A stretch of DNA of 64,000 bases. Source: UKL13-2 sp947085425. GTDB taxonomy: Bacteria > Pseudomonadota > Gammaproteobacteria > Burkholderiales > Usitatibacteraceae. This document shows positions 1 to 8,125 of this stretch, piece by piece (position 1 is the stretch's first letter; every line of letters starts with the position of its first letter). The notes beneath the pieces were generated by a model that saw only the letters and a list, made by a program, of their open reading frames with translations, made no database searches and had not been told where the DNA came from. Made by a program: the position numbers and the translations under genes. The DNA lies in the NCBI GenBank assembly GCA_947085425.1, contig CAMTWK010000015.1, forward strand, positions 124,001 through 188,000, given 5' to 3'.

Positions 1-864
1 AATGGAATTACTTTCAGTGATACGACGCGGCTCACCGCCGCCCGCCGGAATTGCGTAAATCTGCGACACCGCGTCCCGCGACAACGCCAGCAGCAGGCTG
101 TTGCCGTCCGGCGACCACGACGGTGCGTAATTGTCACCCTTGAAATTGGCGACCACTTTACGTTGGCCGGTGATCAAATCCTGGATCACCACGTTGGATT
201 TGCGCGACTCAAAGGTGACGTAGGCGAGTTTGCTGCCATCTGGTGACCACTTCGGTGAGCCGATCGGCTCGTTTGAGGCCAGCACCGTCTGCGGATTAAA
301 ACCATCGGCATCGGCCACCTGTAACTCAAAGCGTTGGCCGCGTTTTAAAACGTAGGCCATTTTGGTTGAGAATACGCCGCGCTCCCCGGTCAATTTTTCA
401 TAAATCTCATCGGCGATACGATGGGCCGTGGCACGAAACTGGGTGGCACTGGCAATAATTTGACCGGAGGCGATTTGATTTTGTTTGGCAACATCAAACA
501 ATCGATAACGAATTTCATATTTGCCATCGGCTTGCAAAGTGATGTCGCCAATCATCAGCGCCTCGGCCATACGGGTTGTCCAGTCAACATAGTTGACTTC
601 GGACGGCTCGGTCGGCAATTGACTGATGGCCCCGGTGGTCACCAGCCGAAACAGGCCGGTGCGGGCAAGATTGTTGATGATAATCGGCGTCAAATTTTGC
701 GGCGCTTGTGCTTCACCACGAAATTCAACAATCGCAATCGGGATCTGCCGCCCGGCGCTGGTGGTGACATCAATGGTTAATTGGGCGTTGGCGCTGGTGG
801 CAAAGCCCAACAGACCAGCCACCAGCAATATGAGATAAGTTTTCGCGTTAAAATAATTATTCAT
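1..864 (-). CDS. tolB: TolB, Tol-Pal periplasmic beta-propeller protein (3' end outside window)
   Basis: The first 288 codons of tolB are present; the 3' end lies beyond base 1. Translation from the ATG at 864 gives a Sec signal peptide (MNNYFNAKTYLILLVAGLLG, then FATSANA before the likely cleavage). Next comes the N-terminal TolB domain with segments such as VNYVDWTTRMAEALMIGDI, then the start of the six-bladed propeller with typical SWSPDGNSLLLALSRD repeats. TolB binds Pal and the TolA C-terminus and helps keep the outer membrane attached during division. The gene begins only 2 nt after the tolA stop, so the two are co-transcribed and probably translationally coupled. pal is expected next, outside the window. 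Identity is secure from the propeller repeats and the tolQRAB order. Confidence 0.95.
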   Translation of the reverse strand, partial: MNNYFNAKTYLILLVAGLLGFATSANAQLTIDVTTSAGRQIPIAIVEFRGEAQAPQNLTPIIINNLARTGLFRLVTTGAISQLPTEPSEVNYVDWTTRMAEALMIGDITLQADGKYEIRYRLFDVAKQNQIASGQIIASATQFRATAHRIADEIYEKLTGERGVFSTKMAYVLKRGQRFELQVADADGFNPQTVLASNEPIGSPKWSPDGSKLAYVTFESRKSNVVIQDLITGQRKVVANFKGDNYAPSWSPDGNSLLLALSRDAVSQIYAIPAGGGEPRRITESNSI

Positions 865-866
865 GG

Positions 867-1712
867 TTACCGTTCGTGTTCAATTCTCAAATTAAGTTCA
901 GGACGGCCGCCTAAAATTGTCGGGTCTTCCGGCAACGGCCACTGGCGAATGCCATTAATTGCGCGCTCGACCGAATCGTCATAGATCCGATTTCCGGAAG
1001 GCCGGACAATTTGCGCATCCAGAACCGCGCCGTTTTTCAATAGCCGCAAGCGCACCTCAACAATCGGTTTGCCGGTCACCGAATCGGGAATATTCGCGCG
1101 GCTACGAATCAACGCACCGATTTTCGCCGCGTAATCATTCACCGCGCGTTGCCGCGCACCGGCCAAAGACGCCTCGCGTGCCTCCACCTCCGCACGCAAC
1201 TTTTCTTCCGCTACCTTGCGTTTCGCGTCCTCGGCTTTTTTTGCCTTATCTTCATCGGCCTTTTTTTTGTCGTCGAGCCGCTTATTTTCATCCCGCTTTA
1301 GTTGTTCCGCCTTCAGCTTTTCGTCCCGCTCTTTTTTTGCCTTAAGCGCAATATCGGCCTTGGATGGCTCAACCGACACCGGTTTGGCTGGAATGGATTT
1401 TGGTGGCGGTGGCGGCTCCACTGCCTTGACGACCGGCTCCGGTGGCGTTGGCTCCACCGGCGACGGGGTGGGCAATTGGGGCGCACTGACCGGCGGAAAA
1501 TCGCGCCACAACTCCGCACTTAACGGCACCGTCACTTTGACCTGCCACGATACGCCAAAAATAATCAGCGCAAAAAAACCAATGTGCACCACCAAAGCAA
1601 ATAATGCCGCCGGCAACTTGCCGATTTCTTCGCGACGCCTCAGCACGGCGCGGCCGGTTGCCGACAGCTTGGGCGGGTGATTGTTGGGCGGCGGTGAGAT
1701 GGTGGCGGCCAT
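867..1712 (-). CDS. tolA: TolA, inner-membrane-anchored Tol-Pal energy transducer
   Basis: The 281-residue protein has the three TolA parts. One N-terminal transmembrane helix lies near residues 36-56 (LFALVVHIGFFALIIFGVSW). A Pro-rich linker and a long charged Lys/Glu/Ala helix follow, near residues 115-190. The C-terminal domain (about 195-281) contains VRLRLLKNGAVLDAQIVRPS and the GIRQWPLP strand, and is related to the TonB C-terminus. TolA uses the proton-motive force harvested by TolQR to contact TolB and Pal across the periplasm. The N-terminal helix carries the VVHIGF motif that contacts TolQR. It lies 19 nt downstream of tolR and 2 nt upstream of tolB. The length is shorter than E. 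coli TolA (421) but normal for betaproteobacteria. Confidence 0.95.
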   Translation of the reverse strand: MAATISPPPNNHPPKLSATGRAVLRRREEIGKLPAALFALVVHIGFFALIIFGVSWQVKVTVPLSAELWRDFPPVSAPQLPTPSPVEPTPPEPVVKAVEPPPPPKSIPAKPVSVEPSKADIALKAKKERDEKLKAEQLKRDENKRLDDKKKADEDKAKKAEDAKRKVAEEKLRAEVEAREASLAGARQRAVNDYAAKIGALIRSRANIPDSVTGKPIVEVRLRLLKNGAVLDAQIVRPSGNRIYDDSVERAINGIRQWPLPEDPTILGGRPELNLRIEHER

Positions 1713-1731
1713 GTTCAGTTGGGCAGCCGAA

Positions 1732-2154
1732 TCAGCTGGCCGGTTTCACCAGCAAACCAACACGTTTCACCTGCCCCTTTTGCAGGGCGTCGAGAACTTC
1801 GATGACACTTTCGTAGCGCAATGCCTTATCGGCTGAAATCACCACCGCCTGTTCGGGGTGGGCGGCTTGCATACGCCGCACTGCATTCAGCAATTCGGTT
1901 TTCACCACCCTTTGTTCGCGGCCGCCCTGCTGGCGATCCACCAATATAATGGTGCCGTCTTTATCCAGGCGCACCTCGAGGGGCGCGACCGTTGGATTCA
2001 GGGTCTGACCGACACTCGGCAAATCAATTTGTCCGGGCGTGATCAGTGGTGCCGACACCATAAAAATAATCAGCAGCACCAACATCACGTCGATGTACGG
2101 CACTACGTTGATATCAGCCATGGCGCGGCGTGGACGACGCATCTTAACCTGCAT
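1732..2154 (-). CDS. tolR: TolR, ExbD/TolR family proton-channel partner
   Basis: This is an ExbD/TolR protein with the single transmembrane helix VMLVLLIIFMVSAPLI preceded by INVVPYID, whose Asp is the proton-carrying residue, and a periplasmic domain ending GLLVKPA. It forms the proton channel with TolQ and energises TolA. The start is remarkable. A 192-bp mobile repeat lies between tolQ and tolR, and its last bases (ATATGCAGG) supply an in-frame ATG at 2154. The older start is probably the ATG at 2142 (MRRPRRAMADINV), which before insertion would have lain 1 nt after the tolQ stop. The repeat end also gives an AGG 5 nt before that older ATG. Both starts are in the same frame, so the protein differs by at most four residues. 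Confidence 0.95.
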   Translation of the reverse strand: MQVKMRRPRRAMADINVVPYIDVMLVLLIIFMVSAPLITPGQIDLPSVGQTLNPTVAPLEVRLDKDGTIILVDRQQGGREQRVVKTELLNAVRRMQAAHPEQAVVISADKALRYESVIEVLDALQKGQVKRVGLLVKPAS

Positions 2155-2343
2155 ATTCCACGGGCCGGCCCGATTTGTAACCGTTTTTCATTCTTGATAA
2201 CCTGTCATTTCATCGAATCCAAGTTGTACTTCGTAAGTTTGATGCCTTCGCACTTGATAGCGGGCTGCTGAGCGGCGCCTCATTTGTCAAACACGCGCTC
2301 TCTTCCCACCCTCAAGCGCGTCCCCGTGAAATATGCAGGTTAA
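2144..2343 (-). mobile_element. Copy 1 of short TIR repeat (MITE-like), between tolQ and tolR, with TTAA target duplication
   Basis: The element proper is 2148-2339 (192 bp), flanked on both sides by TTAA (2144-2147 and 2340-2343), a clean 4-bp target duplication. Read on the minus strand it begins CCTGCATATTTCACGG and ends CCGTGGAATATGCAGG, so the 16-bp terminal inverted repeats have one mismatch. Relative to the 239-bp copies at 18985 and 30735 it lacks about 50 internal bp, around the central palindrome. It has no transposase gene and must have been mobilised in trans. It inserted in the TTAA spanning the tolQ stop codon: the tolQ TAA lies inside the right duplication. The element is in the same orientation as tol transcription. 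Confidence 0.9.
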
Positions 2344-3038
2344 TGCACCGCCTGACGCTGCAGAATGTTGGAAAACTCCTCGATAAAACTCTCGTATCGA
2401 TTGGCCAGACGATCGATCTCCGCCGAATAACGGTTATAGGCAATAACGGCGGGAATGGCCGCAAACAACCCAATGGCAGTGGCGATCAACGCCTCGGCAA
2501 TGCCGGGTGCAACCTGCGCCAGTGTGGCCTGCGCCACATTCGACAAACCACGAAATGCATTCATGATGCCCCACACCGTTCCGAGCAGGCCGATATACGG
2601 ACTCACCGAACCCACCGTGGCCAAAAATGACAGGTGTCGTTCCATAAAATCGAGCTCACGTTGAAACGCCGCTTTCATGGCGCGACGGGTGCCGTCCATT
2701 AACGCGCCAATGTCAGAACCGGATTTGCTTTTGAGTTTTAGAAACTCCTTAAAACCCGCCTCAAAGATGCGCTCCATGCCCTGTGTTTCGTAATGACCGG
2801 AAGCGGAGCGTTGATAAAGTCCGACGATATCCGAGCCCCCCCAAAATTCTTTTTCAAATTCTTCCGCCAGTTTTTTTGCCCTACGTAAGGTGAACATTTT
2901 TACAAAAATGTACCACCACGAAAACATCGATGCCAGCACCAAAACCACCAGAACAATTTTGACGACAATGGACGCCTGCATCACCAGCGCCCAAAGGGCC
3001 ATGTCAGGATGAATATTGATCGTGTTTAAAGCATTCAC
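2340..3038 (-). CDS. tolQ: TolQ, MotA/TolQ/ExbB family proton-channel protein
   Basis: The protein has a first transmembrane helix (SIVVKIVLVVLVLASMFSWW), a cytoplasmic loop, and the conserved pair of C-terminal helices with TVGSVSPYIGLLGTVWGIM and APGIAEALIATAIGLFAAIP, the hallmark of TolQ/ExbB. It forms the ion channel with TolR and drives TolA. I prefer the GTG at 3038 because it overlaps the ybgC stop as GTGA, the usual coupled arrangement here. A TTG at 3044 is the longer alternative and an internal ATG lies at 3002. The stop codon TAA at 2340-2342 lies within the TTAA duplicated by the downstream mobile repeat, so the reading frame was not damaged by the insertion. Confidence 0.95.
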   Translation of the reverse strand: MNALNTINIHPDMALWALVMQASIVVKIVLVVLVLASMFSWWYIFVKMFTLRRAKKLAEEFEKEFWGGSDIVGLYQRSASGHYETQGMERIFEAGFKEFLKLKSKSGSDIGALMDGTRRAMKAAFQRELDFMERHLSFLATVGSVSPYIGLLGTVWGIMNAFRGLSNVAQATLAQVAPGIAEALIATAIGLFAAIPAVIAYNRYSAEIDRLANRYESFIEEFSNILQRQAVH

Positions 3039-3481
3039 AGGCAAGTCGCTTCCATTTTTCGTTTGAGATCGGCGGGAAGTTCAATTGGTTTAAAGGTGTC
3101 GGCTGCCACCGCGGCCACGGTTACCCGCGCCTTCAACAAAACGTCATCGCCACGGCGCACCTCCTGATGAAAGGTGCAGCGCACCCGCGCCATGGTTTCA
3201 ACGGCGACGGTCACGTCGAGGTTGTCATCGAGTCGCGCCGGTTTGACAAAATTCATGGTTATTTCGGTCACCACCCAGAGCATTTTATTTTTGCGCTCCA
3301 AATCGGTGTTGTTAAAGCCAAGATGCCGCAGCCATTCGGTGCGCGCCCGCTCCAAAAAGCGCACGTATTGGCCGTGATAGACGACGCCACCGGCATCGGT
3401 ATCCTCGTAATAAATTCGCAGTGGAAACGAGTATGAAAAGAGCTGGGTTTGTTGCGCATCCTTCAAGGAGATTTTTGCCAT
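3035..3481 (-). CDS. ybgC: YbgC, acyl-CoA thioesterase of the tol cluster
   Basis: This is a hot-dog-fold 4-hydroxybenzoyl-CoA thioesterase family protein of 148 residues. The active-site signature is RIYYEDTDAGGVVYHGQYV, with the conserved Asp in YEDTD and the GGVVYHGQYVRFLERAR stretch. YbgC is the standard first gene of the tol operon and hydrolyses acyl-CoA, probably in connection with phospholipid metabolism at the Tol machine. The start at 3481 (MAKISLKD) is chosen because TGATG overlaps the ruvB stop by 1 nt. The longer frame reaching 3541 would run 60 nt into ruvB and carries no family similarity. The 3' end overlaps tolQ by 4 nt. Confidence 0.93.
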   Translation of the reverse strand: MAKISLKDAQQTQLFSYSFPLRIYYEDTDAGGVVYHGQYVRFLERARTEWLRHLGFNNTDLERKNKMLWVVTEITMNFVKPARLDDNLDVTVAVETMARVRCTFHQEVRRGDDVLLKARVTVAAVAADTFKPIELPADLKRKMEATCL

Positions 3482-4512
3482 CAGAACAATCCTGTCGGCA
3501 GATTGTGTGTCGGCATCACCAAACCAAAATGTTGATAACAAAGCAACGTGGCCATACGCCCGCGCGGGGTGCGCTGCAAATAACCCTGCTGAATCAGATA
3601 AGGCTCCAATACGTCTTCAATGGTATCGCGCTCTTCGCCGATTGCTGCGGCAAGATTCTCAACACCGACCGGTCCACCGGCAAATTTTTCAATGATCGAC
3701 AGCAGCATTTTGCGATCCATGATATCGAGACCCACCGCATCGACGTCAAGCATTTTTAAGGCTTCGTCGGCAATGATTTTGCTGACATTGCCATCAAATT
3801 TCACTTCGGCAAAATCTCTTACCCGGCGCAATAAACGGTTGGCAATACGGGGTGTGCCGCGTGATCGTTTGGCAATTTCCAACGATCCCTCATCATCCAG
3901 CCCCACATTGAGCAACGATGCCGAACGGGTCACAATACGCTTGAGCTCCGTTGGCGAATAAAACTCCAACCGCGAGACAATGCCAAACCGATCTCGCAGC
4001 GGGTTGGTCAACATACCGGCACGGGTGGTGGCACCAACCAAGGTAAACGGTGGTAGATCGAGTTTGACCGAGCGCGCCGACGGCCCCTCACCAATCATGA
4101 TGTCAATCTGGTAATCCTCCAGCGCCGGATAAAGAATCTCTTCGACCACCGGACTCAAGCGATGGATTTCATCGATAAACAAAACATCGTTGGGCTCAAG
4201 ATTGGTCAGCATCGCCGCCAGATCGCCGGCACGTTCCAGCACCGGGCCCGATGTTTGTTTGAGATTGACGCCCATTTCACGGGCAATGATATGCGCCAGC
4301 GTGGTTTTGCCGAGGCCGGGCGGGCCAAACAACAGGGTATGGTCGAGTGGTTCGTTGCGTCCACGGGCGGCGGCGATAAAAATCGACAACTGCTCGCGGA
4401 TTTTTTCCTGGCCGACATATTCGTCGAGTAATTTCGGCCGCAGCGCCCGCTCTTGCACGTCCTCAACGGTTGAGGCTTTGTCAGCGGAAATAAGACGGTC
4501 GGGTTCTAACAT
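3481..4512 (-). CDS. ruvB: RuvB, Holliday junction branch-migration ATPase
   Basis: The 343-residue protein is full length for RuvB. It has Walker A GPPGLGKTTLAH near residues 63-74, Walker B VLFIDEIHRL, the sensor LVGATTRAGML and a C-terminal winged helix ending TPRGRMATLL. RuvB hexamers pump DNA through RuvA-bound Holliday junctions during recombinational repair. In this window ruvA and ruvB are separated by a DUF4442 gene on the same strand, instead of being directly adjacent as in E. coli, but they remain in the same co-directional block with ruvC. The start ATG gives MLEPDRLISAD, the normal N-terminus. Confidence 0.97.
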   Translation of the reverse strand: MLEPDRLISADKASTVEDVQERALRPKLLDEYVGQEKIREQLSIFIAAARGRNEPLDHTLLFGPPGLGKTTLAHIIAREMGVNLKQTSGPVLERAGDLAAMLTNLEPNDVLFIDEIHRLSPVVEEILYPALEDYQIDIMIGEGPSARSVKLDLPPFTLVGATTRAGMLTNPLRDRFGIVSRLEFYSPTELKRIVTRSASLLNVGLDDEGSLEIAKRSRGTPRIANRLLRRVRDFAEVKFDGNVSKIIADEALKMLDVDAVGLDIMDRKMLLSIIEKFAGGPVGVENLAAAIGEERDTIEDVLEPYLIQQGYLQRTPRGRMATLLCYQHFGLVMPTHNLPTGLF

Positions 4513-4585
4513 CCCGCCATTTTAGCCGACACGACTGCAAAATCATGCAATTTGCGCCGGAAAACTTCGGCAAACAGGGCGAATT

Positions 4586-5071
4586 TCATGCGCGCCGTTG
4601 GCGAATGTAAAGCGTCTTGGCAACCTTTGCGACGACTTTTCCAGCCGCATCCACCACTTCAATCTGATAAGTCGGTTCAAATTTTTCGCCATTGGCTGTT
4701 TTGGCCTTGATCTCAGCAAGCATATCGTCGCTGACGTGAAAGTGCGCGTAAACCGTGCCGCGTCCGGGCACAACAAAGTCAATGCTGGCCGATTTATCCC
4801 AAACCAGATAATCCCGACCCAACAGGTGCATCAGCATGACCATATAAAACGGGTCGACCATGGCAAACAATCCGCCACCAAAATGTGAACCGACAAAATT
4901 CTTGTTGCGCAGACCCAACTTCATGCGCATGCGCAACGTCTGCCAATCGTCACTGATATGTTCGATGTGAATACGCATGCCGATAAACGGCGGCCAACAA
5001 TTCATCAAATAACGGAACCAACGCGGCGACAGTGCAAATTTCGAGTAAAAACCTTGCTGCGAGGAGCTCAT
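4586..5071 (-). CDS. DUF4442 hot-dog-fold protein between ruvA and ruvB
   Basis: The 161-residue protein belongs to the DUF4442 (YiiD_C-like) group of hot-dog-fold thioesterase relatives. Diagnostic segments are RLIHIEHIS-type strands near residues 33-40, LRNKNFVGSHFGGGLFAMVDP (loop before the long helix) and ASIDFVVPGRGTVYAHFHVS. It has no signal peptide. Family members are presumed to act on acyl thioesters or related lipids, but no substrate can be read from the sequence. It lies 73 nt downstream of ruvA and 73 nt upstream of ruvB, with no detectable terminator. It therefore probably travels with the ruv/ybgC/tol transcript, where a second hot-dog protein (YbgC) also sits. Confidence 0.8.
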   Translation of the reverse strand: MSSSQQGFYSKFALSPRWFRYLMNCWPPFIGMRIHIEHISDDWQTLRMRMKLGLRNKNFVGSHFGGGLFAMVDPFYMVMLMHLLGRDYLVWDKSASIDFVVPGRGTVYAHFHVSDDMLAEIKAKTANGEKFEPTYQIEVVDAAGKVVAKVAKTLYIRQRRA

Positions 5072-5146
5072 AATAAAACACGCCTATCTAAGCCACGTTT
5101 GAAGCAAAAATGGTTCAAAACGGCTGTCATTGCTTGCGTTTCAATT

Positions 5147-5737
5147 TCATTGTTTGGACAATGATTTTAATGCGCGCCGAATGCCGTCCGAAACGCTGCC
5201 ATCCGCGGGCAATTGTTTCACCGCGAGGTGCGCCTCCTTTTCGCTGTAGCCCAGACCGATCAACGCGTTTAAAACATCCTCATTGGCGCTTGGTTTGGCC
5301 GCTTCGCCGGCCACACCCGTTTGCAGGTGCGGATCAACCTTGAACTTGTCTTTCAGTTCGAGCAATAACCTTTCGGCGGTTTTTTTGCCAATGCCGGGAA
5401 TATTGGTCAGCCGCCCGGTTTCCTGCATGGCCACGGCGGCGGCCAGATCATTAACACTGAGTCCGGATAATACCGCCAGAGCAACTTTCGGTCCGACACC
5501 GCTGACCTTGATCAGCGTTCGAAATGCCGCCCGCTCGGGGTCGCTGGCAAAGCCGTAGAGCAATTGTGCATCCTCGCGCACCACCATATGCGTGAACAAG
5601 GAAACTTTTTCTCCAATGCGCGGCAGTCCAAAAAACGTCGACATCGGCACAAAAACTTCGTAACCGACACCGTTGGTGTCGACCAATAGTTGTGGTGGGT
5701 TTTTTTCCAGTAACGTTCCTGTGATTCGACCGATCAT
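5147..5737 (-). CDS. ruvA: RuvA, Holliday junction-binding protein
   Basis: The 196-residue protein has the RuvA OB-fold start MIGRITGTLLEKNPPQLLVD, the HhH segments FRTLIKVSGVGPKVALAVLS and IPGIGKKTAERLLLELKDK, and the C-terminal RuvB-binding domain LNALIGLGYSEKEAHLAVKQ. It binds four-way junctions as a tetramer and loads RuvB. I start it at 5737 because MIGRI is the universal RuvA N-terminus; upstream in-frame sequence to 5788 is not RuvA-like. It follows ruvC by 55 nt and precedes the DUF4442 gene. Confidence 0.96.
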   Translation of the reverse strand: MIGRITGTLLEKNPPQLLVDTNGVGYEVFVPMSTFFGLPRIGEKVSLFTHMVVREDAQLLYGFASDPERAAFRTLIKVSGVGPKVALAVLSGLSVNDLAAAVAMQETGRLTNIPGIGKKTAERLLLELKDKFKVDPHLQTGVAGEAAKPSANEDVLNALIGLGYSEKEAHLAVKQLPADGSVSDGIRRALKSLSKQ

Positions 5738-5792
5738 GTTTTGCTTTCTGTTGTGTTTGGCCGTGACGCAATTGCAGGCGCACCCCACTCCC

Positions 5793-6311
5793 TCACTTCA
5801 CCAATCTCCCGCCCTTGACCGTGTATCCACGGGTGGACAATCCACCCAATTCGCCTCCATGTGCATGACATATTGCGCACGCCAGTGCGTCGGCGGCATC
5901 GGCGCTGGGCGCACCCGCCAGCTTCAGTAAGCGTTTGACCATTTCCTGCACCTGCTCTTTTTCGGCGTGCCCGTTGCCCACCACCGCTTGTTTGACCTGC
6001 AAGGCGGTGTATTCGGCTACCGGCAAATCATGCAACAACGCGCCACAAATTGCGGCACCGCGTGCCTGGCCCAATAACAAGGTGGATTGTGGGTTGACGT
6101 TGACAAATACTTTTTCGACCGCAACCTGCACCGGCGCGTACAGTCGAATGACTTCCTGCACCGAATTCAAAATATTTTTTAGCCGATCCGGCAATTCACC
6201 GTCGGGCGATTTGATACACCCACTGGCCACATAACTCAGTCCGCCCGGCAACTTATCAATCACGCCGTAACCGGTAATACGCAGCCCCGGATCAATGCCG
6301 AGAATTCTCAT
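5793..6311 (-). CDS. ruvC: RuvC, Holliday junction resolvase
   Basis: This 172-residue RNase H-fold endonuclease has the catalytic acids visible: Asp7 in MRILGIDPGLRITGYG, Glu in VAVEKVFVNVNPQSTLLLGQ and the C-terminal Asp pair in SADAADALACAICHAH. It resolves junctions processed by RuvAB. The start ATG overlaps the upstream acetyltransferase stop by 4 nt (ATGA), indicating translational coupling. Length and motif order are normal. Confidence 0.97.
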   Translation of the reverse strand: MRILGIDPGLRITGYGVIDKLPGGLSYVASGCIKSPDGELPDRLKNILNSVQEVIRLYAPVQVAVEKVFVNVNPQSTLLLGQARGAAICGALLHDLPVAEYTALQVKQAVVGNGHAEKEQVQEMVKRLLKLAGAPSADAADALACAICHAHGGELGGLSTRGYTVKGGRLVK

Positions 6312-6901
6312 TCAATAACCAGTGCATACACACACGAATCGCGCAATGTGCCGTCCGGTGCACGCATGTTTTTACGCAAGATACCCTCGAGTGTAAACCC
6401 GCAACGCTCGGCCACGGCTCGACTCGGTGCATTGCGCGGATCACTGCAGATTTCCAATCGCTTGGCGTCCATTTCTATTTTTGCAAACGCAATCAAGCCC
6501 ATCACCGCTTCGGTGCAATACCCCTGCCCCGCGCTGGCGGAACGCAACCAATAACCAATCTCAAATTTGGGCAAGGTCCAATCGATGTGATGAAAGCCGC
6601 CTTTGCCGATGAGTTGTCCGCTGCTTTTCTCAATCCATTGGAAATCCAACACTTCACGGTCCGCCCACTTCTTTTCCAGACTCGAAAAATAACCACACAT
6701 GCTGTCGCGGCTGGGCGCGGGGTAGGCCCATGGCATCCACGGACGAAGCTCCGCAGCGGACGCCGCGGCGACGGGTGCTGTTTCGTCAAGGTCCGCAATC
6801 GTCCCGGCGCGCAAAATCAACCGCGCGGTTTCAAACCGAGTCGGAATGTCGCGTGATTTGCGATGCTCGGCATCGGCCAGCGCCTGTTCCAACGCCGTCA
6901 T
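6308..6901 (-). CDS. GNAT acetyltransferase, RimJ/RimL type
   Basis: The 197-residue protein has the RimJ/RimL GNAT layout: FETARLILRAGTIADLDETA at the start of the fold, GKGGFHHIDWTLPKFEIGYW, the acetyl-CoA-binding loop SASAGQGYCTEAVMGLIAFA, and the C-terminal RLEICSDPRNAPSRAVAERC followed by GFTLEGILR. Members of this group acetylate the alpha-amino group of ribosomal or other proteins, or small amines; the substrate is not predictable here. It overlaps ruvC and the YbjQ-like gene by 4 nt each, so it is embedded in the yebC-ruv operon. E. coli lacks it at this position. Confidence 0.85.
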   Translation of the reverse strand: MTALEQALADAEHRKSRDIPTRFETARLILRAGTIADLDETAPVAAASAAELRPWMPWAYPAPSRDSMCGYFSSLEKKWADREVLDFQWIEKSSGQLIGKGGFHHIDWTLPKFEIGYWLRSASAGQGYCTEAVMGLIAFAKIEMDAKRLEICSDPRNAPSRAVAERCGFTLEGILRKNMRAPDGTLRDSCVYALVIE

Positions 6902-7215
6902 GCGATGTCCTCAAGGATCACTGCCGTACCGACAACCGTCACCATCACCATGCCTTTGCCACTGCCGTGAATGGTGTAATTGACCGCCGTGCCGATGATG
7001 GCGTTGGCGCCTACTTGTTGTGCGCCCTGCGTGGCACCACGCAACGCGTTGTCCCGAACGCCGGGCAAAACCTTATGGTATGCGTCAGCAAAACCGGCCA
7101 CCGGTTTGTCGGATACCAGCGCCACCTCGGCACTGGCTTCGCCGGTGACCAAGCCAAGATATCGAACAATGCGTTTGCCTTCAATATTTGCGGTGGTGGT
7201 GATCAATACCGACAT
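6898..7215 (-). CDS. YbjQ/UPF0145 family protein
   Basis: The 105-residue protein of the YbjQ (UPF0145) family begins MSVLITTTANIEGKRIVRYL and contains the family core GATQGAQQVGANAIIGTAVN followed by a strand-rich end. The family forms small pentameric or decameric assemblies; some members are annotated as heavy-metal-binding on weak grounds. No metal motif is evident here. It starts 11 nt after yebC and overlaps the acetyltransferase by 4 nt. No signal peptide or membrane segment is present, so a cytoplasmic location is inferred. Confidence 0.85.
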   Translation of the reverse strand: MSVLITTTANIEGKRIVRYLGLVTGEASAEVALVSDKPVAGFADAYHKVLPGVRDNALRGATQGAQQVGANAIIGTAVNYTIHGSGKGMVMVTVVGTAVILEDIA

Positions 7216-7225
7216 AATGGCCTCT

Positions 7226-7963
7226 TTATTCTTCCAAACCTTCGTCCATCACCGCCGATGAATAAACTTCCTGAACGTCGTCCAAGGCTTCAATTGCGTC
7301 GAGCAATTTTTGCATTTTGACGATGTCGCCACCGGTCAATTCGATCTCGTTGGTGGCTTTCATGGTCACTTCACCAAACTCGGCCTTGAAGCCGGCTTTT
7401 TCCAGTGCGGCGCGAATGCCGGCGAATTCGTACGGCCCGGTGACGACTTCAAACGATCCATCGTCATTGGCGGTCACATCCTCGGCACCGGCCTCAATGG
7501 CGGCTTCCATGAGTTTTTCTTCGTTGGTGCCGGGCGCATACAACATAGTGCCGCAATGTTTGAACAAAAAAGCCACCGAACCTTCGGAGCCCATATTGCC
7601 GCCAAACTTGGAAAACGCAAAGCGTACCTCGGCAACGGTTCGCACCCGGTTATCGGTCATGCAGTCAACAATAATCGCCGCGCCACCAATACCGTAACCC
7701 TCATAACGAATCTCTTCGTAATTGACGCCCTCCAAATCACCCGAGCCGCGTTTGACGGCGCGTTCGACCGTATCTTTGGGCATATTGTTGTCAAACGCCT
7801 TGTCCATCGCCAACCGCAGTCGAGGGTTGGTGTCGGCATCACCACCGCCCAATCTGGCGGCCACGGTGATTTCTTTGATCAATCGCGTAAAAATCTTACC
7901 GCGCTTGACATCTTGACGCCCCTTGCGGTGTTGAATATTGGCCCATTTTGAGTGTCCAGCCAC
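7226..7963 (-). CDS. yebC: YebC/PmpR family DNA-binding/translation factor
   Basis: The 245-residue protein has the invariant N-terminus AGHSKWANIQHRKGRQDVKR, and the segments KEITVAARLGGGDADTNPRL, YEGYGIGGAAIIVDCMTDNR and FGGNMGSEGSVAFLF of the family. YebC proteins have been described as transcriptional regulators and more recently as translation factors that help ribosomes at proline stretches. The start is a GTG at 7963, preceded by AAGGAG with 6 nt spacing. The longer frame upstream lacks family similarity. It is the first gene of the long minus-strand block leading through ruvCAB to tol, the ancestral yebC-ruv order seen in E. coli. Confidence 0.96.
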   Translation of the reverse strand: MAGHSKWANIQHRKGRQDVKRGKIFTRLIKEITVAARLGGGDADTNPRLRLAMDKAFDNNMPKDTVERAVKRGSGDLEGVNYEEIRYEGYGIGGAAIIVDCMTDNRVRTVAEVRFAFSKFGGNMGSEGSVAFLFKHCGTMLYAPGTNEEKLMEAAIEAGAEDVTANDDGSFEVVTGPYEFAGIRAALEKAGFKAEFGEVTMKATNEIELTGGDIVKMQKLLDAIEALDDVQEVYSSAVMDEGLEE

Positions 7964-8125
7964 GTCGTGCTCCTTGAATATTATCGGCCGGCGGTCGAAT
8001 CCCAGACAGATGAGGGTTCGCAGCAAAACCAAAGATGCAATGTTAACATTCACTCACACCGCATCTCATACGCTGATTCAGCCGGTCGCAAGTTGTGATG
8101 TTACTTCGCCCATTGAAAGTGCTTT

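Noticed and set aside
1216..1680. 154-codon plus-strand frame rich in Ser and Phe
   Set aside because: Antisense to tolA; its composition reflects the Lys/Ala-rich tolA helix.
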